DNA from: Balneolaceae bacterium
Lineage (GTDB): Bacteria; Bacteroidota; Rhodothermia; Balneolales; Balneolaceae
Assembly: GCA_007123985.1 (NCBI GenBank)
Contig: SLGA01000094.1
Coordinates: forward strand, 1 to 14,671
Reading direction: 5' to 3'
Length of the DNA: 14,671 bases
Shown here: piece by piece, positions 13,751-14,671 of the stretch
Numbering within the stretch: position 1 is the stretch's first letter
Layout: every line of letters starts with the position of its first letter
Notes under the pieces: generated by a model
What the model was told of the DNA's origin: nothing
Databases searched by the model: none
Seen by the model: only the letters and a program-made list of their open reading frames with translations
Made by a program: the position numbers and the translations under genes

Positions 13751-14671
13751 ATGGCGATACCTTATCAATGGCATACATCGGTTGTTCTCATTTTACTTTT
13801 TATAATCGGTTGCAGCAATCAGCCCGATACAAAGTTCCAGCTTATTTCGGCATCACAAACCAATATTACTTTTTCTAATGATGTAGAAAATACACCTGAA
13901 TTTAATATTCAAAATTACCTCTATTTTTATGATGGCGGCGGTGTTGCGGTAGGAGATATCAACAATAACGGCCTTCCCGACCTTTTTTTTACAGGCAACA
14001 TGGTGGAAAACAGACTCTATCTGAATAAAGGAGATTTTGAGTTTGAAGACATCACCGAACGCGCAGGCATCATTAATAATGAAGGAAGCTGGTCAACCGG
14101 TGTTACTATGGCTGATGTAAATGGCAACGGCTATCTGGATATCTACGTGAGCAGAGTGAACTACCTGACGAAAAGCGGAAGAAATCAGCTTTTTATTAAC
14201 AATGGTGATGAGACTTTCACAGAACGAGCTGCAGAGTTCGGGCTGGATTTTGAAGGGTATTCAACACAGGCGGCGTTCTTTGATTATAACAACAATGGCC
14301 GACTCGATATGTTTTTGCTGAACCACTCGTTCCACGGAGATGATACTTACGGACAGGCAGAGATTTTAAGGCAGCGTCCGCATCCGCGGGCAGGAGACAG
14401 GCTTTTTCGGAATGATGGCGATCACTTCACTGATGTAACGGATGAGGCTGGTATTATCAGCAGTGCACTTGGTTATGGCCTTGGAGTTGCCATTACAGAT
14501 ATCAATCAAAACGGATTTGCTGACATCTATGTAGGCAACGATTTTCATGAGGATGATTACTTTTACATCAACAATGGAGATGGCACCTTCACAGAGTCTG
14601 TTTATTCGATGTTTGGGCATACAAGCAATTCATCCATGGGCAATGATGTGGGTGATATTAATAACAATGGG
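13751..14671 (+). CDS. FG-GAP/VCBS-repeat lipoprotein (CRTAC1-like), 3' end cut by window
   Basis: An open frame of 307 codons reaches the right edge with no stop. The N-terminus is a lipoprotein signal, MAIPYQWHTS then VVLILLFIIGC, with Cys21 as the lipidation site. The rest is a beta-propeller made of FG-GAP/VCBS repeats, each with a calcium-binding loop of the form D-x-N-x-N-G-x-x-D: GDINNNGLPD (68-77), ADVNGNGYLD (121-130), FDYNNNGRLD (177-186), TDINQNGFAD (249-258) and GDINNNG at the edge (301-307). In between come LYLNKGD, LFINNGD, LFRNDGD and FYINNGDGTF strands. Bacteroidota relatives are often about 1,100 residues long with a C-terminal ASPIC/UnbV domain and often lie beside SusC/SusD genes; that end is not visible. 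It is probably a surface or periplasmic binding or adhesion protein; an enzymatic role is not established. Confidence 0.88.
   Translation, partial: MAIPYQWHTSVVLILLFIIGCSNQPDTKFQLISASQTNITFSNDVENTPEFNIQNYLYFYDGGGVAVGDINNNGLPDLFFTGNMVENRLYLNKGDFEFEDITERAGIINNEGSWSTGVTMADVNGNGYLDIYVSRVNYLTKSGRNQLFINNGDETFTERAAEFGLDFEGYSTQAAFFDYNNNGRLDMFLLNHSFHGDDTYGQAEILRQRPHPRAGDRLFRNDGDHFTDVTDEAGIISSALGYGLGVAITDINQNGFADIYVGNDFHEDDYFYINNGDGTFTESVYSMFGHTSNSSMGNDVGDINNNG

Noticed and set aside
1..14671. CRISPR arrays, tRNA or rRNA genes, insertion sequences, phage genes
   Set aside because: No regular spaced repeats, cloverleaf sequences, transposase or integrase reading frames were seen.

Overview
The window (about 14.7 kb) reads as the chromosome of a member of the Bacteroidota/Balneolota group. 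The evidence is a SusC/SusD outer-membrane pair with a Bacteroidota-type lipoprotein signal, an FG-GAP repeat lipoprotein, the co-occurrence of eukaryote-like type II and long type III glutamine synthetases, AT-rich intergenic DNA, and several starts without a good Shine-Dalgarno sequence. The exact genus cannot be read from the sequence.

Layout. Bases 1-228 are an AT-rich leader with two short palindromes. From 229 to 7161 five genes lie on the + strand: a type II glutamine synthetase with its own terminator (1268-1300); a tight three-gene unit of a glutamine-synthetase-like ligase, an APH/choline-kinase-fold kinase and a class IIA HAD phosphatase (gaps of 6 and 7 nt); and, after a 332-nt leader rich in secondary structure, a type III glutamine synthetase with a strong terminator. 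Three members of the glutamine synthetase superfamily therefore sit within 7 kb. A second terminator facing the other way closes the - strand susC-susD operon (12561 to 7324). A 553-nt intergenic region holding an unusual set of interlocking inverted repeats separates susC from a divergent + strand part with a small single-pass membrane protein of unknown function and the first 307 codons of an FG-GAP/VCBS lipoprotein that runs off the right edge.

How the genes may work together. The two real glutamine synthetases (types II and III) would assimilate ammonium into glutamine. The middle ligase looks like a gamma-glutamyl-amide ligase of the GlnT/PuuA-like branch, and its close coupling to a kinase and a HAD phosphatase suggests a small dedicated pathway that glutamylates and phosphorylates or dephosphorylates an amine or amino alcohol; the substrate is unknown. 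The type II and III genes share the 10-mer AAAAGCGCTT roughly 170-220 nt upstream, hinting at a common regulator. The type III leader carries a terminator hairpin and an upstream 11-bp inverted repeat that would disrupt it, the layout of a transcription attenuator or riboswitch. The SusCD pair imports an unidentified oligomer or nutrient; no degradative enzyme lies in the window to name it.

Best leads: the ligase-kinase-HAD operon, the structured attenuator-like leader of the type III synthetase, the hairpin over the susC start site, and the interlocking repeats at 12912-12992.
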